Source: Streptomyces sp. Z26 (GTDB lineage Bacteria > Actinomycetota > Actinomycetes > Streptomycetales > Streptomycetaceae). From it: a stretch of 64,000 bases of DNA. The position numbers and the translations under genes were made by a program. The notes beneath the pieces were generated by a model. The model was not told the DNA's origin. It saw only the letters and a list, made by a program, of their open reading frames with translations, and ran no database searches. Positions 51,029 to 60,072 of this stretch are shown here, piece after piece. The stretch spans positions 4,264,501 to 4,328,500 of the forward strand of contig NZ_RCHV01000002.1 of the NCBI RefSeq assembly GCF_003665095.1, in the 5' to 3' direction. Each line of letters opens with the position of its first letter. Position 1 is the stretch's first letter.

Positions 51029-51892
51029 TCACCCCGTGGCCGACTTGTATCTGCGGACCGCCAGGGTGCGGAACACCGCGATGATCACGATCGACCAGAG
51101 CAGCGAGGCGAGCACCGGGTGCTGCATGGGCCAGGCGTCCGCGGTCGGGTAGCCCGGCGGTATGTTGCCGAACAGCTCGCGGGACGCCTGCACGGTGGCG
51201 CTGAACGGGTTCCACTCGGCGACGTGCCGGAGCGCGGACGGCATGTTCTGCGAGGGGACGAAGGCGTTGGAGAGGAACGTCAGCGGGAACAGCCAGACCA
51301 GTCCGCCCGAGGTGGCCGCCTCCGGCGAGCGGACGGACAGGCCGATGAGCGCGCCGATCCAGGTGAAGGCGTACCCCAGCAGGAGCAGCAGGCCGAAGCC
51401 GCCGAGGACCTTGAGAAGGTTCTCGTGCGTGCGCCAGCCGACCAGCAGCGCGACGAGTGCGAGGACGACGAGGGTCAGCGCCGTCTGCACCAGGTCGGCG
51501 AGGGTGCGGCCGGTGAGTACGGCGCCGCGCGTCATCGGCAGTGAGCGGAAGCGGTCGATGAGGCCCTTGTCCATGTCCTCCGCGATGCCCGCGCCCGCGC
51601 CCGCCGTGGCGAAGGTGACCGTCTGCGCGAAGATGCCGCCCATCAGGAACTCGCGGTAGGCGTCGGCGTCCGTGCCCGCTCCCGGCAGTTCGATGGAGCC
51701 GCCGAAGACGTAGCTGAACAGCACCACGAACATGATCGGTTGGATCAGGCCGAAGATCACCACCTCGGGGATGCGGAGCATCCGGATGAGGTTGCGCTGG
51801 GCCATGACCAGCGAGTCGGACACGGCCTGGCCGAAGCCGCCCTTGGCCCGTGGCGTGGCTGGTGCGAGCACCGCGCCGTCATCGGTGGTCAC
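51029..51892 (-). CDS. ABC-2 type transporter permease
   Basis: 287 residues with six predicted membrane helices (VVIFGLIQPIMFVVLFSYVFGG, ALTLVVLALVALLVGW, GGFGLLLLLGYAFTWIGALIGL, SGGLVWLFPLTFLSNAFV, LASLLWSIVIIAVF and others). The conserved motif NPFSATVQASRELFGN is that of DrrB-like drug exporters. The GTG start overlaps the stop of the ATPase gene (GTGA), so the two subunits are made together. Confidence 0.9.
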   Translation of the reverse strand: MTTDDGAVLAPATPRAKGGFGQAVSDSLVMAQRNLIRMLRIPEVVIFGLIQPIMFVVLFSYVFGGSIELPGAGTDADAYREFLMGGIFAQTVTFATAGAGAGIAEDMDKGLIDRFRSLPMTRGAVLTGRTLADLVQTALTLVVLALVALLVGWRTHENLLKVLGGFGLLLLLGYAFTWIGALIGLSVRSPEAATSGGLVWLFPLTFLSNAFVPSQNMPSALRHVAEWNPFSATVQASRELFGNIPPGYPTADAWPMQHPVLASLLWSIVIIAVFRTLAVRRYKSATG

Positions 51893-53034
51893 GACGCCGC
51901 TCCTGTCCTGTCCGCGCCGATCTGCGCGCGGGTGCCCGTGTCGGCGTCCGGGCCGACGTCCCAGCCGGTGGCGGTGTCCGGGCCGGTCCCCGTACGCGCT
52001 CCCGTGCCCGTACGTGACTCCGCGCCCGTACCCGTACGTGCCCCCGTGCCCGGATCGCCGCCGCCCGCTCCCGTACCCGCGCCCCGTTCCGTCGCGGCCG
52101 CGTGGCCCGTCAACGAGAGGAACACGTCGTCGAGCGTGGGGCGGCGCAGGCCGATGTCGTCGATCTCCACGCTCCGCGCGTCGAGTTCGCGGATGATCTC
52201 GGCGAGCAGCTTCGCGCCGCCGGTCACCGGAACGGTGATCCTCCGGGTGTGCTCCTCGACCCGCGAGCCGCCGCCCTCGCCGAAGCCCCGCAACACCTCC
52301 TCGGCCGTCGGGAGGAGCGCGCGCTCGTGCACGACGACCTCGACCCGTTCGCCGCCCGTGCGCGCCTTCAGCTGGTCGGAGGTGCCGCGGGCGATGACGC
52401 GGCCGTGGTCCACCACGGCGATGTCGTGGGCCAACCGGTCGGCCTCCTCCAGATACTGCGTGGTGAGCAGCAGTGTGGTGCCTCCGGCGACCAACTCCTC
52501 GATGACGGACCACAGTTCCTGCCGGTTGCGCGGGTCGAGGCCGGTGGTCGGCTCGTCCATGAACATCACCGGAGGGCTCACGACCAGTGCCGCGGCGAGG
52601 TCGAGGCGGCGCCGCATCCCGCCGGAGTACGTCTTCGCCGTACGGTCGGCCGCGTCCGTGAGGTGGAAGCGCTCCAGCAGGGTGGCGGCGCGCTTCTTGG
52701 CGTCGCGCGCGGAGAGTTGGTGGAGCCGTCCGACCATGCGCAGGTTCTCCCTGCCGGTCAGGTACTCGTCGACGGCGGCGAACTGGCCGGACAGGCCGAT
52801 GGAGCGGCGTACCTCGTTCGGATGCTTCAGGACGTCGACACCGGCCACCACCGCTCTGCCGCCGTCGGGTCGGAGCAGGGTGGTCAGGACGCGGACCGCG
52901 GTCGTCTTGCCCGCGCCGTTCGGTCCGAGCAGGCCGAGCACGGTGCCTTCGGGGACGTCGAGGTCGACGCCGTCCAGTGCCCTGACCTCGCCGAAGGTCT
53001 TGACGAGACCTTCGGCGTAGATGGCGCTCGGCAT
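51889..53034 (-). CDS. ABC transporter ATP-binding protein, DrrA-like
   Basis: 381 residues. Walker A GPNGAGKTT, Q-loop SGQFAAVDEYLTG, signature YSGGMRRRLD, Walker B MFMDEPTTGLDP, and a Gln at the switch position (TTQYLEEAD), as usual in DrrA. The DrrA-type C-terminal domain (RRPTLDDVFLSLTGH) is followed by a 60-residue Gly/Thr/Arg low-complexity tail encoded by imperfect GTACGGG/GGCACGGG repeats. With the downstream permease it likely exports a drug or lipid. Confidence 0.92.
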   Translation of the reverse strand: MPSAIYAEGLVKTFGEVRALDGVDLDVPEGTVLGLLGPNGAGKTTAVRVLTTLLRPDGGRAVVAGVDVLKHPNEVRRSIGLSGQFAAVDEYLTGRENLRMVGRLHQLSARDAKKRAATLLERFHLTDAADRTAKTYSGGMRRRLDLAAALVVSPPVMFMDEPTTGLDPRNRQELWSVIEELVAGGTTLLLTTQYLEEADRLAHDIAVVDHGRVIARGTSDQLKARTGGERVEVVVHERALLPTAEEVLRGFGEGGGSRVEEHTRRITVPVTGGAKLLAEIIRELDARSVEIDDIGLRRPTLDDVFLSLTGHAAATERGAGTGAGGGDPGTGARTGTGAESRTGTGARTGTGPDTATGWDVGPDADTGTRAQIGADRTGAAS

Positions 53035-53148
53035 GGGGCCCCCAGAGTGGGATGGAGTGGGTCCGATAAGGGATTTTACGGACAGCGCGCCCGTACGGCA
53101 TGTGCGGTCCGCGTCGCCGGTGACCCCCGCGACTCCCTCACTCTGGCA

Positions 53149-53166
53149 GACGCGATATAGCGCGTC
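53149..53166. promoter_or_regulatory. inverted repeat upstream of the ABC exporter
   Basis: GACGCG-ATATAG-CGCGTC, perfect 6-base arms. It lies 115 bases before the ATPase start, upstream of a TAAAAT -10-like box (minus strand, 53073-53078). Candidate operator. Confidence 0.4.
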
Positions 53167-53285
53167 AAGCGTGGGGACGAGTCCCCGGGCAGGGTGTGCG
53201 GCGCGGCTGAATTGTCATGAACTATCAGTAAGTTGAGGGGGAGAGGCGCCTCGCGGCCGTGTCGCGACCGTCCCGGAGAACGCCA

Positions 53286-53318
53286 CCGCCCCACTCGCGA
53301 CAGTCGCGAGTGGGGCGG
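53286..53318 (-). terminator. terminator of ilvA
   Basis: Perfect 15-base arms with a 3-base loop, 34 bases downstream of the ilvA stop codon. Confidence 0.85.
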
Positions 53319-53352
53319 GAGATGCCAGGGTGGCGCGAGGGGAGGGCCGGTG

Positions 53353-54591
53353 TCAGCCCAGGACGGTGTAGCCCGCGGCGCGCAGCGCGTCCGCGACGGC
53401 GGCGCAGTGCTCCCGCCCCTTCGTCTCCAGACGCAGTTCGACCTCCGCCTCCTCCACGCCGAGGCGGGAGTCGGTACGTACGTGGCTGACGTCCAGGACG
53501 TTCGCGTCCGCCTCCGACAGTTCGCGCAGGAGGGCCGCCAGCGCGCCGGGCCGGTCCGTCAGCCGCAGCCGCAGGGAGAGGTAGCGACCGGCGGCGGCCA
53601 TGCCGTGGCGCAGGGTGCGTTGCAGCACGAGGGGGTCGACGTTCCCGCCGGACAGCACCGCGACGACCGGCCCCTCGAACGTGTCGGGTGCTTCCAGCAG
53701 CGCGGCCACCGGGCTCGCGCCCGCCGGTTCGACGACCAGCTTGGCCCGTTCCAGGCACAGCAGGAGCGCGCGGGACAGCGCGTCCTCGGAGACGGTGCGG
53801 ACCTCGTCGACCAGGCGGCTGACGATGGCGAAAGGGACGTCCCCCGGACGTCCGACCTTGATCCCGTCGGCCATGGTCGACGGCGCGGTCAGCACCACGG
53901 GGGCGCCCGCCGCCAGCGAGGGCGGGTACGCGGCGGCGCCCTCCGCCTGAACGCCCACGACCCTCACGTCCGGCCGGAGTTGCTTGACCGCCGCCGCGAT
54001 GCCGGCGGCCAGGCCGCCGCCCCCGACGCCGACGACGATGGTGCGCACCTCCGGGCACTGCTCCAGGATCTCCAGCCCGACGGTGCCCTGCCCCGCGACC
54101 ACGTCCGGGTGGTCGAAGGGGTGGATGAACACGGCGCCCGTCTCCCGCGCGTACTCCTGCGCGGCGCGCAGCGTCTCGTCCACCACCTGTCCGTGCAGGC
54201 GCACCCGTGCGCCGTAGTCGCGGGTGGCGGCGACCTTCGGCAGGGGTGCGCCGACGGGCATGAAGACCGTCGAGGCGACGCCGAGCAGGGACGCGGCTAG
54301 GGCGACGCCCTGCGCGTGGTTCCCCGCGCTCGCCGCGACGACGCCGCGCGCGCGTTCGTCTGCGGAGAGGGCGGCGATGCGCACGTACGCGCCGCGCAGC
54401 TTGAACGAGCCGGTGCGCTGGAGGTTCTCGCACTTGAGGTGTACGGGGGAGCCGACCAGTGCGCTCAGGTGGCGGCTGCCCTCCAGGGCGGTCGCGCGGG
54501 CGACGCCGGAGAGCGTCTTCTGCGCGGTGCGCACGTCGTCCACGGATACGGCGAGGGCGGTGCCGAGGTCCCCGCCGGTGCTGTCAACCAT
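53353..54591 (-). CDS. ilvA: threonine dehydratase
   Basis: 412 residues. A PLP fold-II enzyme with the Schiff-base Lys in RTGSFKLRGAY, the phosphate cup VGGGGLAAG and SAGNHAQGVA. One C-terminal ACT domain (LSLRLRLTDRPGALAALLRELSEADANVLDV) suggests amino-acid feedback. It deaminates threonine to 2-oxobutyrate for isoleucine synthesis or catabolism. The ATG at 54591 was chosen; a long in-frame upstream extension has non-coding composition. Confidence 0.93.
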   Translation of the reverse strand: MVDSTGGDLGTALAVSVDDVRTAQKTLSGVARATALEGSRHLSALVGSPVHLKCENLQRTGSFKLRGAYVRIAALSADERARGVVAASAGNHAQGVALAASLLGVASTVFMPVGAPLPKVAATRDYGARVRLHGQVVDETLRAAQEYARETGAVFIHPFDHPDVVAGQGTVGLEILEQCPEVRTIVVGVGGGGLAAGIAAAVKQLRPDVRVVGVQAEGAAAYPPSLAAGAPVVLTAPSTMADGIKVGRPGDVPFAIVSRLVDEVRTVSEDALSRALLLCLERAKLVVEPAGASPVAALLEAPDTFEGPVVAVLSGGNVDPLVLQRTLRHGMAAAGRYLSLRLRLTDRPGALAALLRELSEADANVLDVSHVRTDSRLGVEEAEVELRLETKGREHCAAVADALRAAGYTVLG

Positions 54592-54967
54592 GCCGCCAGT
54601 GTGGCGTACCGTTCCGGCCGGCGCGTATCGCGAGGGTGCCTCCGATGGCACGCGCTCCCCGCGTGGTCGCGCAGCGCGTGCGCCCGCGTACGCACCGCTT
54701 CCGTACCGGGGTGTACGCGTCCCCCGTCGGTCTCCGTCGCCCGTGCGCGCGGAGCCCGTACGCCTCCCACCGCCCACTTCCGTCGTCCGCGCGCGCGGAG
54801 GCGGAAAACCGCTCCGGGGCCGGGGTCCGCCCCCGGAACAGGGGGTGTTCCCGTGCGCGGTCCGGGTTCGCGAAGGGCGCTACGCCGGGGCTGCCGGTGC
54901 GCGTACCCTGTGCCCCACACTTTCGGTCGTACGTATTTGAACTTCCAAAGAAGCGAGCATCCCGGCC
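54592..54967. other. 376-base divergent intergenic region
   Basis: No supported gene. It contains the near-palindrome before the MarR gene and otherwise GC-rich sequence without family resemblance in any frame. Confidence 0.5.
54936..54949. promoter_or_regulatory. candidate MarR operator
   Basis: TTTG-AACTTC-CAAA, a near-palindrome in a locally AT-rich stretch, 18 bases before the MarR start codon. MarR proteins often bind such TTTGAA/TTCAAA elements in their own promoters. Confidence 0.45.
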
Positions 54968-55513
54968 ATGCCCACGCACCCGGACATGACGACAGAACTC
55001 CCCGACGACGACTCCGCCGTCCCCGACGCGGAGCTGCCCGAACCGCCCGAACCGCCCGTACTCGACGCGCTCCAGCACCAGGTCGCCGTCTTCGCCCGGC
55101 GGGCGGAGCAGACCCGGCTCGGCGGCGTCGGACAGGCCCGCAACTCCATGGACCGTGCCGCGTACCTGCTGCTCAACCGCCTCGACCTGGAAGGCCCCAT
55201 GGGGGTCAAGGCCCTGGCCGCCGGAATGGGCATCGACTCCTCCACCGTCACCCGGCAGGTGGCGCCCCTCGTGGACTCCGGCCTGGTGAAGCGCACTTCG
55301 CACCCGGAGGACGGCCGCGCCGTCGTCCTCCAGCTGTCGCCGCGCGGCACCGCGCGCCTGGAGCAGGTGCGTTCCTCGCGGCGCGAACTGATGGAACTGC
55401 TCACGGACGGGTGGTCCGAGGAGGAGCGCGACGTGTTCTGCGCCCTGCTCACCCGCTTCAACTCGGCGCTCCACGGCGCGCAGAACGCGGTGACGGTGAC
55501 TCCCGGCTCTTGA
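54968..55513 (+). CDS. MarR-family transcriptional regulator
   Basis: 181 residues: an acidic/Pro-rich leader (1-30), then the MarR winged helix (GPMGVKALAAGMGIDSSTVTRQVAPLVDSGLVKRTSHPEDGRAVVLQLSPRGTARLEQV). Ligand unknown. The following sigma-like gene starts 46 bases after its stop. Confidence 0.9.
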   Translation: MPTHPDMTTELPDDDSAVPDAELPEPPEPPVLDALQHQVAVFARRAEQTRLGGVGQARNSMDRAAYLLLNRLDLEGPMGVKALAAGMGIDSSTVTRQVAPLVDSGLVKRTSHPEDGRAVVLQLSPRGTARLEQVRSSRRELMELLTDGWSEEERDVFCALLTRFNSALHGAQNAVTVTPGS

Positions 55514-55559
55514 TTTGATCACTGTGCGTGCCGTCCCATGGAACGTGGGGGTACGTACT

Positions 55560-56069
55560 GTGCGAATGCGGCAGGCGCGACAGGACTCCCGCCGGGCCCG
55601 CGACTTCGAGGCGTTCGTCGCGGGCGCGGGCGGACGGCTGCTGCACGCCGCCACGCTGCTCACCGGCGAGCGCCCCGGCGCCGCACCGGCCGCCGAGCGG
55701 CTGCTGACCGCCGCGCTGGCCCGGACGTACGCGTCGTGGGACCGGCTGCGCGGCGAGGACCCGTACGCGTGCGCGCGGCAGGAGTTGGCCGCCGCCTTCG
55801 CGCACGGCGCGTGGCGCCATCGGGCCCCGCGCGGCGGGCTGCTGGGCGGGCTGCCGCCGCGCGAACGGCTGGTGCTGGTGCTGCGGTTGTACGAGGGCGT
55901 GGCCGAGGAGCAGGTCGCGGCGGCGCTCGGACTGCCGGTCGAGCGCGTCCGCGCCTTGTGCGTGGGCGCCTGCGCCACCCTGCGCAGCCGCCCTCCGACG
56001 GCGGCCCCCGTACGGCGGTCGCCGTCGCGTACGGGTACGGCCGCGGGGACCCGGGCGGGTGCGGCGTGA
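55560..56069 (+). CDS. sigma-70 region 4-like regulator
   Basis: 169 residues. Region 2-like part (DFEAFVAGAGGRLLHAATLLTGE) is weak, with loss of the typical DD-containing core. Region 4 is clearer (LPPRERLVLVLRLYEGVAEEQVAAALGLPVERVRALC). It may be an atypical ECF-like factor. The GTG at 55560 is a guess; an ATG two codons later is equally good. Its stop overlaps the start of a small membrane protein gene. Confidence 0.7.
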   Translation: MRMRQARQDSRRARDFEAFVAGAGGRLLHAATLLTGERPGAAPAAERLLTAALARTYASWDRLRGEDPYACARQELAAAFAHGAWRHRAPRGGLLGGLPPRERLVLVLRLYEGVAEEQVAAALGLPVERVRALCVGACATLRSRPPTAAPVRRSPSRTGTAAGTRAGAA

Positions 56070-56314
56070 GCGCCCCCGACCGCAAGCAGGCGGAGGTCCG
56101 GCGGATGCTGGAGCGGGACCCCGCGCCGGTGCCGACCGACCTGGCGGCGCGCGCCGTCGCCGCGGGCGCGCGCCGGTCGCGCCGCCGCCACGCGCTGCGC
56201 GCCGTCCTCTGGGTGCTGCTGTGCGTCGCCGTCGTCGTGTTCGCCGTGTGGGCGCTGTCCGTGGAGCCCTGGGTGGCGCGGCCGGACCGCACCTCGCCGT
56301 CGTACGGTTGGTGA
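56066..56314 (+). CDS. small membrane protein coupled to the sigma-like gene
   Basis: 82 residues: a charged N-terminal cytoplasmic part (DRKQAEVRRMLERDPAPVPTDLAARAV) and one membrane helix (VLWVLLCVAVVVFAVWAL). GTGA overlap with the sigma-like gene. Size and topology would suit a minimal anti-sigma factor, but no zinc-binding HxxxCxxC motif is present; this role is an inference from position. Confidence 0.75.
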   Translation: MSAPDRKQAEVRRMLERDPAPVPTDLAARAVAAGARRSRRRHALRAVLWVLLCVAVVVFAVWALSVEPWVARPDRTSPSYGW

Positions 56315-56540
56315 CGGCCGGTGGGTGTCCGGCGTCCGTCAGCCGGTGCGCGGGCCGGGGCGCGTCGGACCCCCGGGCCCGCCGACTGCCCGTTCCACGG
56401 CGCCGGGCCGCCCTCCGGGCAGCGCTCGGGCACGCCGCGGGCGCCGCGAATTCGAGGGGATTGCTGGTAATGCGTGGTGCACGCTGACACGGCGGGCGCC
56501 GATGACCCGTGCCACTTCAACGCAGGGGAAGCAGCGCATC

Positions 56541-57311
56541 ATGACTGAGATCAAGTCCGTACAGGTCGCGGACGGCGTTTCGTTCTTCGTGCCCCAGACC
56601 GGGGATGGCCAGTTCTCCGAGGTCTCCTTCATCTACCACGAGATTTTCGAGGACCGTACATATCTCCGCCACGGGATCAAGCTCTCCGACACGTCGCGGA
56701 TCGTGGACGCCGGCGCGAATGCCGGTCTCTTCAGCGTCTTCGTCAAGCAGCAGTTCCCCGGCGCCCGTGTGCTCGCGATGGAGCCGATTCCGCCGATTTA
56801 CGAGGCTCTCCAGCGCAACCTGGAGGCGCACGGCGTGGAGGGTGTCGACGCCCGCAACCTCGCCCTGGGGGAGAAGAGTGAGCAGGTGAAGTTCACCTTC
56901 TACCCTGTCATTCCGGGCAATTCGACCCGCTACCCGGAGCAGAAGAAGGTCGGCCAGGAACTGACGGTCGGGCACATCGGCCAGGCCGAGGTGGACCGCG
57001 TGATGACGGGCATCGAGGTCGAGGCCCAGGTGGAGCGGCTGTCCACGGTGCTCGCCGACTGGGCGCCCGGGGAGCGGATCGACCTGCTCAAGATCGACGT
57101 CGAGGGCGCCGAACTCGACGTCATGCGCGGCCTGGACGACGAGGACTGGGCCCGCGTCGACCAGACCGTCATCGAGGTTCAGGACCTGGACGGGCGGCTC
57201 GACACGATCGTCGCGCTGCTGGAGGACAAGGGGTTCTCCGTGGTCAAGGAGCGCGCGGAGATGCCGGAGGAGTACCGCTACCACATGGTGTACGCCACCC
57301 GTCAGCCGTGA
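56541..57311 (+). CDS. FkbM-family methyltransferase
   Basis: 256 residues. SAM-binding motif RIVDAGANAGLFSVFV; FkbM signature LLKIDVEGAELDVMRGL. Such enzymes O-methylate sugars or polyketide products. Codons ending in T or A are noticeably more frequent than in the flanking genes, hinting at separate acquisition. It is a single gene with AGGGGAAG upstream of its ATG and a hairpin after the stop. Possibly an outlying tailoring gene of the cluster that seems to begin near 62 kb. Confidence 0.88.
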   Translation: MTEIKSVQVADGVSFFVPQTGDGQFSEVSFIYHEIFEDRTYLRHGIKLSDTSRIVDAGANAGLFSVFVKQQFPGARVLAMEPIPPIYEALQRNLEAHGVEGVDARNLALGEKSEQVKFTFYPVIPGNSTRYPEQKKVGQELTVGHIGQAEVDRVMTGIEVEAQVERLSTVLADWAPGERIDLLKIDVEGAELDVMRGLDDEDWARVDQTVIEVQDLDGRLDTIVALLEDKGFSVVKERAEMPEEYRYHMVYATRQP

Positions 57312-57318
57312 CGCCCCG

Positions 57319-57346
57319 GTCCCGCGCCTGCCTGCGGGCGCGGGAC
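57319..57346 (+). terminator. terminator of the FkbM gene
   Basis: Perfect 10-base arms (GTCCCGCGCC / GGCGCGGGAC) with an 8-base loop, 7 bases after the stop codon. Confidence 0.75.
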
Positions 57347-57450
57347 GACATCCCGTACGGCGTGCCCCCACACCTGACGCCGCGCGGCCCGCGCACGCCC
57401 CACACCCGTACGACCCGCCCGCGTACGCCCGGCGCCCGGCCCGCCGGTGG

Positions 57451-58614
57451 TCACATCCCGGTCGCGCCCACGTAGTTCTCCGCGAGCATCGTGGACGCCG
57501 CCTTCGAGTGGCAGACGTACGCGAGCTGCGCCAGCTGCGCCCGCTGCTCGAACTCCGCGCCCTCCGTACGGTGCAGCAGCCCCGTCATCCACTGCGAGAA
57601 GTCCTGCGCGCGCCACACGCGCCGCAGGCAGGTGTCCGAGTACGCGTCGAGGGGGCCCTCGTCGCCGTCCGCGTACCGGCGGATCAGCGCGTCCCCCAGC
57701 AAACGGGCGTCGGACACGGCCAGGTTGAGCCCCTTGGCGCCGGTCGGCGGGACGATGTGCCCGGCGTCCCCGGCCAGCAGCAGCCGTCCGTGCCGCATGG
57801 TGCGGCTGACGAAGCCGCGCATGCCGGTGACGCTCCGCTCCGTCACCTCGCCCTCCGCCAACCGCCAGCCGTCGTCGGTGGCGAGCCGCAGGTGCAGCTC
57901 CTTCCAGACGCGCTCGTCCGGCCACTCCGCGAGGTCCGTGTCGGGCGGCACCTGGAGGTAGAAGCGGCTGACGGACGGCGAGCGCATGCTGTGCATGGCG
58001 AATCCGCGGTCGTGCCGTGCGTAGATCAACTCGTCGGAGGAGGGCGGCACCGAGGCCAGGATGCCGAGCCAGGCGAAGGGGTAGTCCCGCTGGTACGCGG
58101 GCGACTCCGGCGGTCTGCACACCCCGTGGAAGCCGTCGCACCCGGCGATCCAGTCGCAGTGCAGCTCGTGCGTACGGCCGTGCTGTTCGTAGCGGATGAC
58201 GGGCGTCGCCGTGTCCGTACCGGCGACCTCGGTCACGGTCGCCTCGAACTCCACGTCCGCGCCCGCCGCGCGCCGGGCGTCGATCAGGTCGGCGACGACC
58301 TCCTGCTGCCCGTAGACGGTGATGGACTCGCCGGTCAGCTCGTCCATCGCGATCCGGTGACCCCGCCCCGCGAACCTCAGCTCGAATCCGCCGTGCACGA
58401 GGCCCTGGCGCAGCATCCGTTCGCCCGCGCCGACGTCGCACAACGCGCGCACGGTGCCGGGTTCCAGCACGCCCGCCCGCACCCGCGCCCGTACGTACGC
58501 CTCGTCCTGCCGCTCCAGGACCACGGTGTCGATGCCCTGCCGGTGCAGCAGCTGCGCGAGCAGCAGCCCGGCCGGGCCGGCTCCGACGATCCCCACCTGG
58601 GTGCGCGTGCGCAT
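57451..58614 (-). CDS. pobA: 4-hydroxybenzoate 3-monooxygenase
   Basis: 387 residues. FAD motif GIVGAGPAGLLLAQ at residues 8-21, NAD(P)/FAD DG motif DWIAGCDGFHGVCR, and GDAGHIVPPTGAKGLNLAVSDA. SRFYLQVPPDTDLAEWPDERVW is diagnostic for PobA. It hydroxylates 4-hydroxybenzoate to protocatechuate. It stands alone here; the protocatechuate genes are not adjacent. A palindrome (58690-58709) lies upstream. A chorismate lyase gene that would produce its substrate is encoded 4.4 kb away. Confidence 0.94.
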   Translation of the reverse strand: MRTRTQVGIVGAGPAGLLLAQLLHRQGIDTVVLERQDEAYVRARVRAGVLEPGTVRALCDVGAGERMLRQGLVHGGFELRFAGRGHRIAMDELTGESITVYGQQEVVADLIDARRAAGADVEFEATVTEVAGTDTATPVIRYEQHGRTHELHCDWIAGCDGFHGVCRPPESPAYQRDYPFAWLGILASVPPSSDELIYARHDRGFAMHSMRSPSVSRFYLQVPPDTDLAEWPDERVWKELHLRLATDDGWRLAEGEVTERSVTGMRGFVSRTMRHGRLLLAGDAGHIVPPTGAKGLNLAVSDARLLGDALIRRYADGDEGPLDAYSDTCLRRVWRAQDFSQWMTGLLHRTEGAEFEQRAQLAQLAYVCHSKAASTMLAENYVGATGM

Positions 58615-58689
58615 GGACCTGACTCCCTCTCGGCGGCGCGGACTCCGGTACGCGGGCCCCGGCTGGCGCGGGAACCCCGTTCGCGGGCT

Positions 58690-58709
58690 CCCGTACGGAG
58701 CCGTACGGG
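58690..58709. promoter_or_regulatory. inverted repeat upstream of pobA
   Basis: CCCGTACGG-AG-CCGTACGGG, perfect 9-base arms, 76 bases before the pobA start. Candidate operator for a PobR-type regulator. Since CGTACG is very common in this genome, the significance is uncertain. Confidence 0.4.
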
Positions 58710-58844
58710 ACGCGTCGGTACCGTACGGCCGGTCCGCGGCGCCGGTCCACCGGCGCGGGACGCACTCCCCGCCCTTCTGGGTCAAGACCTAGGGTCTGCG
58801 TCCCGCCGGGGCGCCGCGGGCGACGCCCCGTGCCGTGCGCGGGG

Positions 58845-59999
58845 TCAGCCCAGGGCCTCCGTGAGGTCCGTGAGCAGGTCGTCCGCGGCCTCGATGCCGA
58901 CGGAGAGACGGACGAGGTCGGCCGGTACCTCCAGCGCGGAGCCGTTCACCGACGCGTGCGTCATCAGCCCCGGGTGCTCGATCAGCGACTCGACGCCGCC
59001 CAGCGACTCGCCCAGCGTGAACAGGCGCGCGCGGTTGCAGACCCGTACGGCCGCCTCCTCGCCGCCCTCGACGCGGAACGACACCATCCCGCCGAACGCC
59101 CGCATCTGCTTCGCCGCCACCTCGTGCCCGGGGTGCGTGGGCAGGCCCGGGTAGTAGACCTGGGTGACCGAGGGGTGGCCGGTGAGCAGGTCGACGACAC
59201 GGGTGGCGTTCTCGCTGTGCCGGTCCATGCGGACGGCGAGCGTCTTGATGCCGCGCATCACCAGCCAGCAGTCGAACGGCCCGGCCACGGCGCCCATCGC
59301 GTTCTGGTGGAAGGCGAGTTGCTCGCCCAGCTCCGCCTCGGCGGTCACGAGCGCGCCGCCGACCACGTCCGAGTGGCCGCCCATGTACTTCGTCGTGGAG
59401 TGCACGACGACGTCCGCGCCCAGCGCCAGGGGCTGCTGGAGGTAGGGGCTGGCGAAGGTGTTGTCGACGACGAGCCGCACCCCGGCCGTACGGGCGATGT
59501 CCGCGAGCGCCGCGATGTCCGTCACGCCGAGCAGCGGATTCGACGGGGTCTCCACCCAGATCGCGCGCGTACGGTCGCGCAGCGCCGCCCGTACCGCCGC
59601 CGGGTCGGAGGTGTCCGCGACGGACCACTCCACGCCCCACTGCTCGACGACCCGCGCGAACAGGCGGAACGTGCCGCCGTACGCGTCGTTCGGGATCACC
59701 ACGTGGTCGCCGGGGCGCAGCAGGGTGCGCAGCAGGCAGTCCTCGGCGGCCAGCCCGGACGCGAACGCCAGGCCGCGGCGCCCGCCCTCCAGCGCGGCGA
59801 GGTTCTCCTCCAGGGCGGTGCGGGTGGGGTTGCCCGAGCGGCTGTACTCGTAGCCGCCGCGGAGGCCGCCGACACCGTCCTGCTTGTACGTGGACACCTG
59901 GTAGATCGGTGTCACCACCGCGCCGGTGGCGGGGTCGGCGGGCTGCCCGGCGTGAATGGCGCGGGTCTCGAAGCTCTGCGGGAAGTTGTGCTCGTTCAT
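58845..59999 (-). CDS. metB: cystathionine gamma-synthase/lyase
   Basis: 384 residues of the Cys/Met-metabolism PLP family. SYEYSR-type GYEYSRSGNPTR, VDNTFASPYLQQPL, Schiff-base Lys in HSTTKYMGGHSD, and the C-terminal LGESLGGVESLIEHP. It uses O-acetyl/succinyl-homoserine with cysteine or cleaves cystathionine; sequence motifs do not separate the two reactions. It is divergent from the repeat-helical gene at 60.1 kb. Confidence 0.92.
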   Translation of the reverse strand: MNEHNFPQSFETRAIHAGQPADPATGAVVTPIYQVSTYKQDGVGGLRGGYEYSRSGNPTRTALEENLAALEGGRRGLAFASGLAAEDCLLRTLLRPGDHVVIPNDAYGGTFRLFARVVEQWGVEWSVADTSDPAAVRAALRDRTRAIWVETPSNPLLGVTDIAALADIARTAGVRLVVDNTFASPYLQQPLALGADVVVHSTTKYMGGHSDVVGGALVTAEAELGEQLAFHQNAMGAVAGPFDCWLVMRGIKTLAVRMDRHSENATRVVDLLTGHPSVTQVYYPGLPTHPGHEVAAKQMRAFGGMVSFRVEGGEEAAVRVCNRARLFTLGESLGGVESLIEHPGLMTHASVNGSALEVPADLVRLSVGIEAADDLLTDLTEALG

Positions 60000-60072
60000 G
60001 CGGCCACCGTAATGGGCCGTACGGTGGAGTCGAGTGCCCCACCTTCCCCCTGTTCCCGGAGAGTTCGCCGCG

